Positions 45,860-55,166 of a DNA stretch of 64,000 bases are shown piece by piece; position 1 is the first letter of the stretch; each line of letters begins with the position of its first letter. Location of the stretch: NCBI GenBank assembly GCA_963772935.1, contig CAVYZK010000008.1, positions 124,001 to 188,000 on the forward strand. Reading direction: 5' to 3'. Position numbers and translations under genes: made by a program. Under the pieces are notes generated by a model. It had not been told where the DNA came from. It did no database searches and saw only the letters and a program-made list of their open reading frames with translations. This stretch comes from JANNNF01 sp963772935 (GTDB taxonomy: Bacteria > Pseudomonadota > Alphaproteobacteria > Rhodobacterales > Rhodobacteraceae).

Positions 45860-46170
45860 CGAGATGCGTGATGGCGCGCATATGACTGTTCTAGCCGCTC
45901 TCGCACAGCCTCCCCCGGATGGATGACAAGCGGGTGATCAGCGGCATTGTCATCGGCACCGGGCCGCGGTGGCGCGGCGTTCCGCCCAGCTACCGGCCAC
46001 ACACGACAATCTACAACCGTTGGAGTGAGTTGGCCGTCTTCGGGCGCATCTTCGTGCAACTTGCCAAGTGCGGCAGTGGGGCGGAGGAGACAATGTTCGA
46101 CGCGACCGACCCTTTACTGAGGGCCAAAGATCATCAAGCGACAGATACCGTTCACCGGCGGGCCAGTTGA
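45860..46170 (+). mobile_element. Remnant of an IS5-family transposase gene
   Basis: The frame from 45919 reads MDDKRVISGIVIGTGPRWRG, then HTTIYNRWSELAVFGRIFV and ETMFDATDPLLRAKDH, the N-terminal half of an IS5/IS1182-like transposase (DUF4096-type). The true N-terminus is off-frame just upstream, and the catalytic C-terminal part is missing. No terminal inverted repeats were found, so the element is dead. Confidence 0.7.
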
Positions 46171-46546
46171 ATCATTCGGACAACTCCCTCCCATTCCGCT
46201 CACACAGGCTCATATCGACCTTCCAGCCACCAGTCCGCATCGGTTGCACTGGACCCAGAACGTCGGCACCGCCCATCGGCATCTGACGTGACAGGTGCCG
46301 GAAGGCAGTCTCCCGAGCCTTCGACCTGTCGCGAAAGCAACCACCCCTGCTTGGCTGTCAGTTTGCGCGGAACACTGACTGACGGCGCAGCAATGTTGCG
46401 TCGTGCTGAACCACCATCGTTCAAACAAACGGCCTGAAGCGGAATTGTCTTGCCGTCCTATTCTAACCTATCAGAAACGCCCCCTTGACCATACAGCCAT
46501 CGCCGCACAGTCTGACGACGATATACCCCAGAGGGAATGAAACAGA
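46171..46546. other. Intergenic region upstream of the pxp island, no gene recognised
   Basis: 376 bp hold only short unconvincing frames and a small inverted repeat (GTCAGT...ACTGAC near 46360). The promoter of the pxpA operon should lie in the last 100 bp. A GAGGGA ribosome-binding site lies at 46531-46536. Confidence 0.4.
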
Positions 46547-47272
46547 ATGGTCCTGATCAACTGCGACATGGGCGAAAGTTTTGGCCTCTACCGGATCGGC
46601 GATGATGCCGGGTTGATGCCGCTGATCGACGTGGCCAATGTGGCCTGCGGCTTTCACGCGTCAGACTTCAACCATATGCGGTCCACCGTGCGGCTGGCCA
46701 AGGCGCATGGCGTCAAGGTGGGGGCGCATCCGTCCCTGCCCGATCTGCAAGGCTTTGGCCGCCGCGAGATGAAGATCGGGCGTGAAGAAATGACCAACTG
46801 CCTGATCTATCAGATCGGCGCGCTGAAAGGGTTTCTGGAGGCTGAGGGCCTGCCCCTGAACCACATCAAACCGCATGGGTCGCTGTATGGCATGGCCGCG
46901 CGGATCGAGGATATCGCCCATGCCGTCTGCGACGCCGCCGATATCTTCAAGGTGCCGCTGTTCGGCATGACCGGCACGCTGCACGAAACCATCTACCCCG
47001 CGCGTGGGCACAAGTTTCTGGCCGAGTTCTATGCCGATCTGGACTATAACGACCAAGGCGGTCTGATCATCACCCGCGAACATGCGGCGACAGACCCGGA
47101 TGCCGCCGCCGCCGCCTGCATCCGCGCCGTCCGCGAAGGCCGCGCCACCAGCGTGGGTGGCGTTGATCTGCCAGTGCGCGCCGATCTGATCTGCGTGCAT
47201 TCCGACACCCCCAATGCCGTGGCACTGGCGCAGGCCGTGCGCGCGGCGGTATCTTCCCTTTCACCCGTTTGA
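46547..47272 (+). CDS. pxpA: PxpA/LamB-YcsF family cyclic-amide hydrolase subunit
   Basis: This 241-residue NodB-like barrel protein is known as 5-oxoprolinase subunit A in Bacillus and E. coli, where with PxpB/PxpC it opens 5-oxoproline using ATP. The signature is at the start (LINCDMGESFGLYRIGDD), with NVACGFHASDF, GVKVGAHPSLPD and HIKPHGSLYGM. Here it begins an operon with biotin carrier, biotin carboxylase, pxpB and pxpC, so its substrate may be another lactam, imide or carboxylated amide. The start is ATG 46547. Confidence 0.93.
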   Translation: MVLINCDMGESFGLYRIGDDAGLMPLIDVANVACGFHASDFNHMRSTVRLAKAHGVKVGAHPSLPDLQGFGRREMKIGREEMTNCLIYQIGALKGFLEAEGLPLNHIKPHGSLYGMAARIEDIAHAVCDAADIFKVPLFGMTGTLHETIYPARGHKFLAEFYADLDYNDQGGLIITREHAATDPDAAAAACIRAVREGRATSVGGVDLPVRADLICVHSDTPNAVALAQAVRAAVSSLSPV

Positions 47273-47289
47273 CCCCACCCGAGGACACC

Positions 47290-47526
47290 ATGAGCAAACA
47301 AATCCTGTCCCCCCTGCCCGGCACGTTCTACCGCAAGCCCAGCCCCGACCAGCCCGATTTCAAGGCCGTGGGCGATGCCGTGGCGGTGGGCGATGTGATC
47401 GGCCTGATCGAGGTGATGAAATCCTTCAACGAAGTGCAGGCCGATCAGGCGGGCACCGTGACCGGGTTTCTGGCCGATGATGAAGAACCGGTGATGGCGG
47501 GCCAACCCCTGATGGATCTGGGCTGA
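47290..47526 (+). CDS. Biotin carboxyl carrier protein (stand-alone, 78 residues)
   Basis: This small biotinyl-domain protein starts MSKQILSPLPGTFYRKPSPD and carries the biotin lysine in LIEVMKSFNEV (EVMKS instead of EAMKM, as in AccB-type carriers). It lacks the N-terminal extension of acetyl-CoA carboxylase AccB, so it is probably dedicated to the neighbouring carboxylase. It starts 17 bases after the pxpA stop and ends three bases before the biotin carboxylase start. Confidence 0.92.
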   Translation: MSKQILSPLPGTFYRKPSPDQPDFKAVGDAVAVGDVIGLIEVMKSFNEVQADQAGTVTGFLADDEEPVMAGQPLMDLG

Positions 47527-47529
47527 CCG

Positions 47530-48904
47530 ATGCCGATAACCAAGCTGCTGATCGCCAACCGGGGGGAAATTGCCGTGCGGATCATCCGCGCGGCGCGCGA
47601 GTTGGGCATTGCCACCGTGCAGGTCTATTCCGCCGCCGATGCCGATATGCTGGCGGTGCGGATGGCGGATGAGGCCGTGCTGATCGGCCCGCCGATGGCC
47701 GCGAAATCCTATCTGAACATCGCGGCCATTCTGAAAGCGGCGGCAGAGACCGGGGCAGATGCCGTGCATCCGGGTTACGGCTTTCTGGCCGAAAGTGCCG
47801 ATTTTGCCGATGCCGTGGTGGGTGCCGGGATGATCTGGGTCGGGCCTGCCGGTGATGCTATCCGCGTGATGGGCGACAAGGTGGCCGCACGCGTGGCGGC
47901 GGTGGCCGCCGGGGTGCCGGTGGTGCCGGGGTCTGACGGGCGGATGGAGGATTTCGCGGCGGCGCAGGGTCTGGCCGAACGCATCGGCTTTCCGGTGATG
48001 ATCAAGGCGGCGGCGGGCGGTGGCGGGCGCGGCATCCGCATCGCGCAAGACATGGCCGAACTGGAACGCCTGATGCCGCAAGCCAGCGCCGAGGCGAAGG
48101 CCGCCTTTGGCGACGGCGGGCTGTACATGGAAAAGGTGATCACCCGCGCCCGCCATATCGAGGTGCAGATTCTGGGCGACGGCACCCGCGCCGTCCACTT
48201 GTTTGAACGCGAATGTTCCTTGCAGCGCCGCCGTCAGAAAGTGTGGGAAGAAGCCCCGTCTGCCGCCCTGCCGCCTGCGATGCGTGAACGGTTGTGTGCG
48301 TCAGCCGTCGCTTTGGCCGAGGCCGTGGGGTACAAAGGGGCGGGCACCTGTGAATATCTGTTCGATGATGCCTCAGGCGAGTTCTACTTCATCGAGATGA
48401 ACACCCGGATTCAGGTGGAACACCCTGTCACCGAAATGATCACCGGCATCGACCTTGTGCGCGACATGCTGCGCATCGCGGGGGGCGAGCCGTTGCGATA
48501 CCGCCAGCAAGACCTGCAGGCCAAGGGCCATGCCATCGAAGTGCGCATCTGCGCCGAAGACCCCGCACAGGGTTTCAAACCCGGGCCGGGCACTGTGACC
48601 ACGCTGACCGTGCCGGGGGGGGCGGGCGTGCGGTTCGATACCATGCTGTATCAGGGCTACACTGTGCCGCCGTTCTACGATTCCCTGCTTGGGCAAGCTG
48701 ATCGTCTGGGATGAGGACCGCCCGTCCGCCATTGCCCGGATGGCCCGCGCGCTGGAGGAATTGCAGGTCGAAGGTCTGCCGACCACAAAACCCCTGCATC
48801 AGGCATTGGCGCGCGATCCGGGCGTGTTGGCGGGTGATTTTCACACGCGGTGGCTGGAACCGTGGTTAGAGTTGAACGCGGATAAATTGGGAGGTGGGGA
48901 ATGA
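47530..48904 (+). CDS. Biotin carboxylase (AccC-like, one frameshift near 48691)
   Basis: ATP-grasp biotin carboxylase begins ITKLLIANRGEIAVRIIRAA, with AAAGGGGRGIRIAQDM, EKVITRARHIEVQILGDG and EMNTRIQVEHPVTEMITGID. It carboxylates the biotin of the upstream carrier using bicarbonate. An extra T in CTGCTTGGGC near 48691 breaks the frame; corrected, it reads DSLLGKLIVWDED and totals about 457 residues. The stop overlaps the pxpB start. It is a second BC apart from Pyc; this one is probably dedicated to this operon. Confidence 0.92.
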
Positions 48905-49776
48905 AGACCAGATATTCCTTTGGTGGTGACGAGCATATCTTTGTCGAATGCGATGGCGAAATGTCGCTGGAGGCGTTCTTCAAGGGCATGTCGATCACCA
49001 ATGCCCTGCGCGATGCCGCCATTCCCGGTGTGACCGAAATCTGCCCCGCCAACGCGGGCTTTCAGGTGCGGTTTGACCCCGACGTGATCGCCCCCGACGC
49101 GATGATGGCGCAGTTGCAGGCGCTGGAGGCTGCGGCGCAATCGGCACCCTCGGTGCTGGACACCCGCATCATCGAAGTACCGGTGCTGTATAACGACCCC
49201 TGGACGCATGAGACCTTGATGCGGTTTCGGGAACGGCATCAGGATCCGACCTCGACCGATATTGAATACACGGCACGCATCAACGGGCTGGATGGCATCG
49301 ACGGCTTCATCAAGGCGCATTCCGGCGCGCCGTGGTTCGTTTCCATGGTGGGGTTTGTGGCGGGGTTGCCGTTCCTGTACCAGATGACTGACCGCGCCCG
49401 GCAGATCCAGTCGCCCAAATACCTGCGCCCGCGCACCGACACCCCGCGTCTGACCGTGGGGCATGGCGGCTGTTTTGCCTGCATCTATTCGGTGCGGGGC
49501 GCGGGGGGCTATCAGATGTTCGGCATCACTCCGATGCCGATCTATGACCCCAATCACCAGACGCCCTATCTGCGCGATTTCATGTGCCTGTTCAAACCCG
49601 GCGACATCGTGAAATGGAAGCCGATAGACCGCGCCGAATACGACCATACGGTGGCCGAGGTGGACGCCGGGCGCTGGATGCCTCGCATCGCGCCGGTCAC
49701 CTTTTCGCTGGCGGAATTTCAGGCCGATATGGATGGCACAAACGCGCGTGTGATGGAGGCTCTCAATGGCCATTGA
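48901..49776 (+). CDS. pxpB: PxpB/KipI-type (AHS1) carboxyltransferase-family subunit
   Basis: This 291-residue protein of the allophanate-hydrolase-subunit-1/KipI family is homologous to half of the carboxyltransferase domain of urea carboxylase. Motifs are SGAPWFVSMVGFVAGLPFLY and YLRPRTDTPRLTVGHGGCF, with the glycine-rich active region typical of AHS1. It is coupled to biotin carboxylase (ATGA overlap) and to pxpC (11-bp overlap). It would take carboxyl-biotin or bind the lactam together with PxpC. Confidence 0.92.
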   Translation: MKTRYSFGGDEHIFVECDGEMSLEAFFKGMSITNALRDAAIPGVTEICPANAGFQVRFDPDVIAPDAMMAQLQALEAAAQSAPSVLDTRIIEVPVLYNDPWTHETLMRFRERHQDPTSTDIEYTARINGLDGIDGFIKAHSGAPWFVSMVGFVAGLPFLYQMTDRARQIQSPKYLRPRTDTPRLTVGHGGCFACIYSVRGAGGYQMFGITPMPIYDPNHQTPYLRDFMCLFKPGDIVKWKPIDRAEYDHTVAEVDAGRWMPRIAPVTFSLAEFQADMDGTNARVMEALNGH

Positions 49777-50735
49777 GGTGATCAAACCCGGCCTGTCCAC
49801 CACGGTGCAGGATTTGGGACGGCCGGGCTATTACCACATCGGCATTCCGATGTCGGGGGGCATGGACATGCTGTCGCTGACCGCCGCCAACCTGTTGGTT
49901 GGCAATCCGGCAGGGGCTGCGGTGCTGGAGGCGGTGTTCATGGGGCCGGAACTGGCCTTTACCCGCGATGCGGTGGTGGCCGTGACTGGCGCGGATTTGC
50001 CGCCAAAGGTTGACGGGGTGGAGCAGCCGGGGTGGACCTCGTTTGCCGTCAAGGCGGGGCAGAGCTTGAGCTTTGGCTTCCTCAAGGCCGGGGCGCGGGC
50101 GTATATTGCCGTGTCAGGTGGCATTGATGTGCCAGTGGTGCTGGGGTCGCGGTCTACCTACACGCTTGGGGCGCTTGGCGGGTTTCAGGGGCGCAAGCTG
50201 ATGGCGGGCGATGTGCTGCCGATGGGCGACGGGCAGTGGGGTAGCGGGGCGCAGCGTGCCGGTGGATTTGCGCCGCAAGCCGGGGATGCCCGCCGAATTG
50301 CGGATGCTGCCGGGGCTGTTCTGGCACCGGATCACCGATGCGGCGGGACAGGGATTTTTTGACGACACCTGGAAAGTCGCGCCTGAGGCGGACCGCATCG
50401 GATACCGCTTCAAGGGCGGGCGGCCGTTGGATTTTGTGCCGCGCGAGGCACCGTTTGGCGCGGGGTCTGATCCGTCCAACATCGTGGATTCCTGCTATCC
50501 TTACGGGTCCATTCAGGTGCCGGGTGGGACGGAACCCATTGTCCTGCACCGCGATGCCGTGTCGGGGGGCGGGTATTTCATGGTGGGCACTGTGATTTCC
50601 GCCGATATGGACCTGATCGGCCAGTTGCAGCCCCACACGCCAGCCCGATTTGTGCCGGTGACGATGGAACAGGCGCTGCAGGCCCGAAAGGACCGCAAGG
50701 CCACGCTGGATGCCATCGGCGCGGCCCTTGGCTGA
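49766..50735 (+). CDS. pxpC: PxpC/KipA-type (AHS2) carboxyltransferase-family subunit (one frameshift near 50260)
   Basis: AHS2/KipA family: MAIEVIKPGLSTTVQDLGRP, YYHIGIPMSGGMDMLSLTAA, AYIAVSGGIDVPVVLGSRST, then after the shift VDLRRKPGMPAELRMLPG, SNIVDSCYPYGSIQVPGGTE and VSGGGYFMVGTVIS. Correction gives about 322 residues. It forms the partner half-site of PxpB. A +1 shift near 50260 splits the frame. The next gene starts inside its 3' end. Confidence 0.92.
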
Positions 50736-51951
50736 CGCCGCTTTGCAGTCGCCGCCGATCCTGCCCAAGCGCACGCTGCGGGTGCTCGGCACGCTGGTCA
50801 CCTTGCTGCCCGGCGTGCGCGAACAGGCGCAGGCGGACTTGGGTATCGGGATCGAGCATGAAACGCTGGATTTCATCGCCTGCCAGCGCAGCGCCGCGAT
50901 GCGCCCTGACAGCTATGATGTGTATGAGCAGTGCTTTCACAATCTGGATATCGTCTGGTTCTGGGGCGCGTTGCAGGCGATTGATACCGACCGGATCGCC
51001 GAATGGGACGGCATTTCCGGTCTGGCCAAAGAGGGTGGCATCAGCAAATACGCGTGGCGCGGCCATGGCGATGCGCCGGTGCGCCAGCTTTACGTGCAGC
51101 CCGGTGGCTTTCTGGGGCCAAAACCGGCGCGTCATATCAGCATGTTGCCAACCGTGCACAACATGGACAGTTTCGGTTATGACCGCCGCATCTTTGGTGC
51201 GGGCACCCATCCGAAGGCCAGTTGGGCCTGGCTTCTGGACCGTCGCGCCAAGGGGCGGATTGCGCTGGTCGATGAACCGGCCATCGGCATCTTTGACGCG
51301 GCGCTGGCCGCCGAGGCGGCGGGCGAATTGCACTTTGCCGACATCGGCAACATGACGATTGCCGAGATTGACGCCCTGATGGCCCTGCTGGAGGACCGGC
51401 GCAGGCAGGGTTATTTCTGCGCCACCTGGCGCAGCGGGGATCAGGCCTCGCAACTGCTGCACGACGAACGGGTCACGGTGCAAAGCATGTGGGCCCCGGT
51501 TTACGGCGACATGGGGGCGATGGCCGACCATTTTGTCGAGGCGGCCCCCAAGGAAGGCTACCGCGCCTGGCATGGCGGGGCCAGCCTGTCGTGTCGGCTG
51601 GGCGGGGCCGATCTGGACATGGCGTATGATTACCTGAACTGGTGGCTTACGGGGTATGCCGGGGCGCTGATGGCGCGGCAGGGCTATTACATTTCCACCC
51701 CGGAACGCACCCGCAAGGTGATGGCGGCGGATGAATGGGCCTATTGGTATGACGGTGCCCCTGCCGCCCGCGATCTGTGCGGGCCTGCGGGCACTGTCGT
51801 GGTGCGCAAGGGCGCGCTGCGGGCGGGCGGTACATACATGGAGCGGTCGAGCAAGATTGCCGTGTGGAATTCGGTGATGGACGAATACAATTACGCCGCC
51901 CGCGCCTGGGACCATTTCGTGCGCCGCGTGAATGACGGGGCCGCCGCATGA
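50710..51951 (+). CDS. Solute-binding-protein-like protein without signal peptide
   Basis: This 413-residue protein is homologous to the polyamine-type periplasmic binding protein at 57530 (shared PTVHNMDSFGYDRR / PTVYNFDSIGYRPD; GYYISTPERTRKVMAADEWA / GYYSPNDKVKAVMAPEKYA). The N-terminus (PKRTLRVLGTLVTLLPG) enters the fold directly, with no Sec or Tat signal, so it should stay in the cytoplasm. It overlaps pxpC (start at 50710) and the GntR regulator (ATGA at 51948). I infer a cytoplasmic ligand sensor or substrate carrier rather than a transporter component. Confidence 0.75.
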   Translation: MPSARPLADAALQSPPILPKRTLRVLGTLVTLLPGVREQAQADLGIGIEHETLDFIACQRSAAMRPDSYDVYEQCFHNLDIVWFWGALQAIDTDRIAEWDGISGLAKEGGISKYAWRGHGDAPVRQLYVQPGGFLGPKPARHISMLPTVHNMDSFGYDRRIFGAGTHPKASWAWLLDRRAKGRIALVDEPAIGIFDAALAAEAAGELHFADIGNMTIAEIDALMALLEDRRRQGYFCATWRSGDQASQLLHDERVTVQSMWAPVYGDMGAMADHFVEAAPKEGYRAWHGGASLSCRLGGADLDMAYDYLNWWLTGYAGALMARQGYYISTPERTRKVMAADEWAYWYDGAPAARDLCGPAGTVVVRKGALRAGGTYMERSSKIAVWNSVMDEYNYAARAWDHFVRRVNDGAAA

Positions 51952-52931
51952 TCCGGTCGTCAAACCCGCTGGCGACCGAGCCGCGCTATGAGTTGATCAC
52001 CCAAGTGCTGCGCCGCAACATTCTGGCGGGGCAGTTGCCGGTTGGCCTTGTGCTGCTGGAGGGACCGATCGGCGCGCTGATGCAGACCAGCCGCGCCCCG
52101 GTGCAGGCGGCCTTGCGGCAATTGCTGGCCGAGGGGTTGATCCACCGCTTTGAAGGGCGCGGCTTTCTGGTCGGGCGCGAGGACAGTCCTGCCTCGCCGC
52201 TGCGCCGTGACATCAGCGAGTTCGACCTCGATATTCCCGATCACGTCGATGATGCGCTGCAAACGCGCGGCACCTGGCGGCACGTCTATGAACAGATCGA
52301 GGATCAGGTCGCGTCCTGCCAGATATTTGGCGAGTACCGGATTATCGAGTCTGAGCTGGCGGAATATCTGGGGGTCAGCCGCACCGTTGTACGCGATGTG
52401 CTCTCGCGGCTGCACGAACGCGGTCTGATCCGCAAGAACGCAAGCTCGCACTGGATCGCGGGGCCTCTGACCGCGCGCGCACTGCGCGAGAAGTATGAGT
52501 TGCGCGCCATCATGGAGCCCGCCGCCCTGCAAATGGCCGCACCGCATATTTCCCATGCGGCGATTGAACAGATTCGTGAGACGCTGGAGTCTGACAACAC
52601 CGTCACTTGGGAAGCGATGGAAGACGCCCTGATGGAACATTGCATTGCGAAGGCAGAAAACACGTCGCTGGTAGAGATTATCCGCAACAACCGGCTGCTG
52701 CTGTCATCCGTCAATCGGGCGCTGACGGGCCTTGGCCTGCCCCCTGATGACATCGCTTTGGACCAATACCGCACCCTGTTCCAACTGATCGCCCGACATC
52801 CGATTGATTCTGCGGCGGAATATCTGCGCGGGCATCTTCAGATCATGGCGCGCAAAAACCTGTCACGCATGAAGATCGTCGGCGTCATCAGCGAATCCCA
52901 GAATTTCGCCCCTTACTTGACGGCACAGTAA
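51948..52931 (+). CDS. GntR/FCD-type regulator with two winged helix-turn-helix domains
   Basis: The 327-residue product has a first GntR-like winged helix at residues ~10-75 (ELITQVLRRNILAGQLPVG, MQTSRAPVQAALRQLLAEGL), a second at ~105-175 (VYEQIEDQVASCQIFGEYR, LGVSRTVVRDVLSRLHERGL) and a C-terminal FCD-like helical ligand domain (KYELRAIMEPAALQMAAPH). Ordinary FCD regulators have one DNA-binding domain. It probably controls the ABC operon starting 280 bp downstream and perhaps the pxp operon. It is translationally coupled to the signal-less binding protein. Confidence 0.88.
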   Translation: MIRSSNPLATEPRYELITQVLRRNILAGQLPVGLVLLEGPIGALMQTSRAPVQAALRQLLAEGLIHRFEGRGFLVGREDSPASPLRRDISEFDLDIPDHVDDALQTRGTWRHVYEQIEDQVASCQIFGEYRIIESELAEYLGVSRTVVRDVLSRLHERGLIRKNASSHWIAGPLTARALREKYELRAIMEPAALQMAAPHISHAAIEQIRETLESDNTVTWEAMEDALMEHCIAKAENTSLVEIIRNNRLLLSSVNRALTGLGLPPDDIALDQYRTLFQLIARHPIDSAAEYLRGHLQIMARKNLSRMKIVGVISESQNFAPYLTAQ

Positions 52932-53210
52932 ATCCAATATTGTCGCCAATACCCATTTATGCAAACGCAGCATTTGCGCATATGGTCGCTTTCCGCAGCA
53001 TTTCTTGTCGGAAACTGTGCATTTGCGCGCCACTTTAGTGATAAATGTTTTGTTGACACAGGGCATAAATAGCTATTTTATACGATAGACAATTTCGACG
53101 GTATCTATGGCTGTGGCAGGTACAAACCCGCATCCATGGAGCACCGGTGTAGAAATCAGGTTTCGACCTTGGGGGAAGCGCGCAGGTCAGGCGAAAGCCG
53201 GGCTGGCGAC
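52932..53210 (+). promoter_or_regulatory. Promoter/operator region of the ABC transporter operon
   Basis: This AT-rich spacer has a perfect -35 box TTGACA at 53053-53058, followed 17-20 bases on by an AT-rich -10 region (TTTTATACG). GCATTTGCGC is repeated directly at 52970-52979 and 53019-53028 (49 bp apart, about five helical turns), a plausible operator pair for the upstream GntR regulator. Confidence 0.6.
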
Positions 53211-54296
53211 ATGAATATGGCAACAGAGACAGAAATCTTCCGGCTGGACGGCGTGACCAAGCGCTATGGCGACGTGTTGGCACTGGACAACGTGTCGCTG
53301 ACCGCGGGCGCGAACGAATACATCTCGCTGCTGGGGCCGTCGGGGTCGGGAAAGACCACCATCCTGCGCGTGCTGGCCGGGTTCGAGATGCCGGATGCGG
53401 GCCGGGTGCATTTTCAGGGCCGCGACATCACGGGCCTGCCCGCGCATGAACGCGGCATCGGCTTTGTGTTTCAGAACTTTGCCCTGTTTCCGCATCTGAC
53501 GGTGGCGCAGAACGTGGCCTTCGGGCTGACCCATGGCGTGGCCCCCTTGCCGCAGGCGGAACGGGATGCCCGCTGCCGCGCGATGATCGCGATGGTGGGG
53601 CTGGACGGGTTGCAGGATCGCGGCGTTGACCAGATCTCGGGCGGGCAGCGGCAGCGGGTGGCGCTGGCGCGCACGCTGGTGATGCAGCCCCGGCTGGTGT
53701 TGCTGGACGAACCGCTTGGTGCGCTGGACGCCAACCTGCGGGGCCGGATGCGCAATGAATTGCGCAGCATCCGCGAACAGATGGGCGTCACCTTTCTGCA
53801 CGTGACGGGCAGCGAAACCGAGGCCTTGGCCATGGGCGACCGGGTGGTGGTGCTGGACAGCGGCCGCATCATCCAGACCGGCACGCCGGATCAGGTGTAT
53901 GACGCCCCGGCCTCGCCCGAGGTTGCGCATTTCCTGAACCGATTCAACCTGTTCGACGGCAAACTGTCGGGCGGCAGCTTTACCGGCCCGTTTGGCACAG
54001 TGCCGGTGCGGGGCGCCCGCAAGGCGGCGCGCGATGTCTATGCCGTGCGCTATGACCGGGTGCAGGTGAAACCGGCGATGGCCGCACATGATGGCCCTGC
54101 CCTGCGGGCAAAGTTTGTCGCAAGCGAATATCTGGGGTCGTCGATCATGAATTTCTTTGAAACCCCGGATCATCAGGTGCTGGAGGTGGAACACCACCTC
54201 AGCCTTGGTGCGCCGGAAACCTTTGAAGCCCGGCAGGACTATTTGCTGACATGGAACCCCGAACAGGCCATCGTCTTTGGCCGGGAGCCTGCATGA
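53211..54296 (+). CDS. ABC transporter ATPase, PotA-like, lacking the switch histidine
   Basis: This 361-residue nucleotide-binding subunit of a polyamine/opine-type importer has Walker A GPSGSGKTT, Q-loop FQNFALFPHL, signature SGGQRQR, Walker B LVLLDEP and D-loop GALDAN. It also has a C-terminal TOBE region. The H-loop reads HVTGSETEA: the histidine of the usual VTHDQxEA is glycine. It could form a heterodimer with the ATPase at 58843, which keeps the histidine. The start may be ATG 53211 or 53217. It overlaps the permease gene by four bases. Confidence 0.88.
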   Translation: MNMATETEIFRLDGVTKRYGDVLALDNVSLTAGANEYISLLGPSGSGKTTILRVLAGFEMPDAGRVHFQGRDITGLPAHERGIGFVFQNFALFPHLTVAQNVAFGLTHGVAPLPQAERDARCRAMIAMVGLDGLQDRGVDQISGGQRQRVALARTLVMQPRLVLLDEPLGALDANLRGRMRNELRSIREQMGVTFLHVTGSETEALAMGDRVVVLDSGRIIQTGTPDQVYDAPASPEVAHFLNRFNLFDGKLSGGSFTGPFGTVPVRGARKAARDVYAVRYDRVQVKPAMAAHDGPALRAKFVASEYLGSSIMNFFETPDHQVLEVEHHLSLGAPETFEARQDYLLTWNPEQAIVFGREPA

Positions 54297-55165
54297 TGGC
54301 GGACGCAACCCCCACACCGCGCGGATCGCGCACCACGATGTGGCTGCTGGCCCCCGGCGTGATCTGGATGGTGCTGTTTCTGGTGCTGCCGATCCTGATG
54401 ATCGTCTATGTCTCGTTCTGGACGCAGACCACCTTCAACATCTCGCCCACCCCCACACTGGCAAGCTGGAAACAGTTCTTCGCGTCTGACACCTATACCG
54501 GGTCGCTGTGGACCACGGTGCGGATCTGGCTGATCATTCTGGGGCTGACCTTCGTGATCGGCTATCCGACCGCGCTGTATGTCGGGCTGTTTGTCAAAAG
54601 CAAAACCCTGTCCACCGTGCTGTTGGTGATCTGCGTGATCCCGTTCTGGACCTCGTTCCTGATCCGCGTGCTGGCCTGGCGGCCCATGCTGGGCAAAGAA
54701 GGCGCGATCAACATCATCCTGCAAAAGCTGCACATCATCAGCCAGCCGATCGAGGTTCTGCTGTTTACCGAACTGTCGGTGATCATCGGCATGACGCAGA
54801 TCTATGTGGTCTTCATGGTCGGCCCGGTCGCCTTCATGCTGGGCCGGATCGACCGCAACATCATCGAGGCTGCCCGCGATCTGGGCGCCGGGTTCGGGCG
54901 GATCTTCTGGAAGATCATCTTTCCGCTGTCGCTGCCCGGCGTGGTGGTGGGCGCGATCTTTGTGTCGGTCATGGTGCTGGGCGAATTCGCCACCTCCGGC
55001 GCGCTGTCGGGCCGCAAGGTGAACCTGCTGGGCAACATCATCGTGACGCAAGTGGGGTCGCTGAAATGGGCCATGGCGTCTGTCGTGGGGGTGATCCTGA
55101 CCGTGTTCATGGGCGTCGTCATTGCAGGTTTCCTGCGCATCGTAGACCTGAAGCGGGAGCTTTGA
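54293..55165 (+). CDS. ABC transporter permease, PotB-like
   Basis: This 290-residue inner-membrane subunit with six helices is of the polyamine-type (PotB/HisQ-like BPD) permeases. The EAA coupling loop is IIEAARDLGAGFGRIFWKII. The start overlaps the ATPase stop (ATGATG at 54293). It forms the channel with the next gene's product. Confidence 0.92.
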   Translation: MMADATPTPRGSRTTMWLLAPGVIWMVLFLVLPILMIVYVSFWTQTTFNISPTPTLASWKQFFASDTYTGSLWTTVRIWLIILGLTFVIGYPTALYVGLFVKSKTLSTVLLVICVIPFWTSFLIRVLAWRPMLGKEGAINIILQKLHIISQPIEVLLFTELSVIIGMTQIYVVFMVGPVAFMLGRIDRNIIEAARDLGAGFGRIFWKIIFPLSLPGVVVGAIFVSVMVLGEFATSGALSGRKVNLLGNIIVTQVGSLKWAMASVVGVILTVFMGVVIAGFLRIVDLKREL

Positions 55166-55166
55166 C

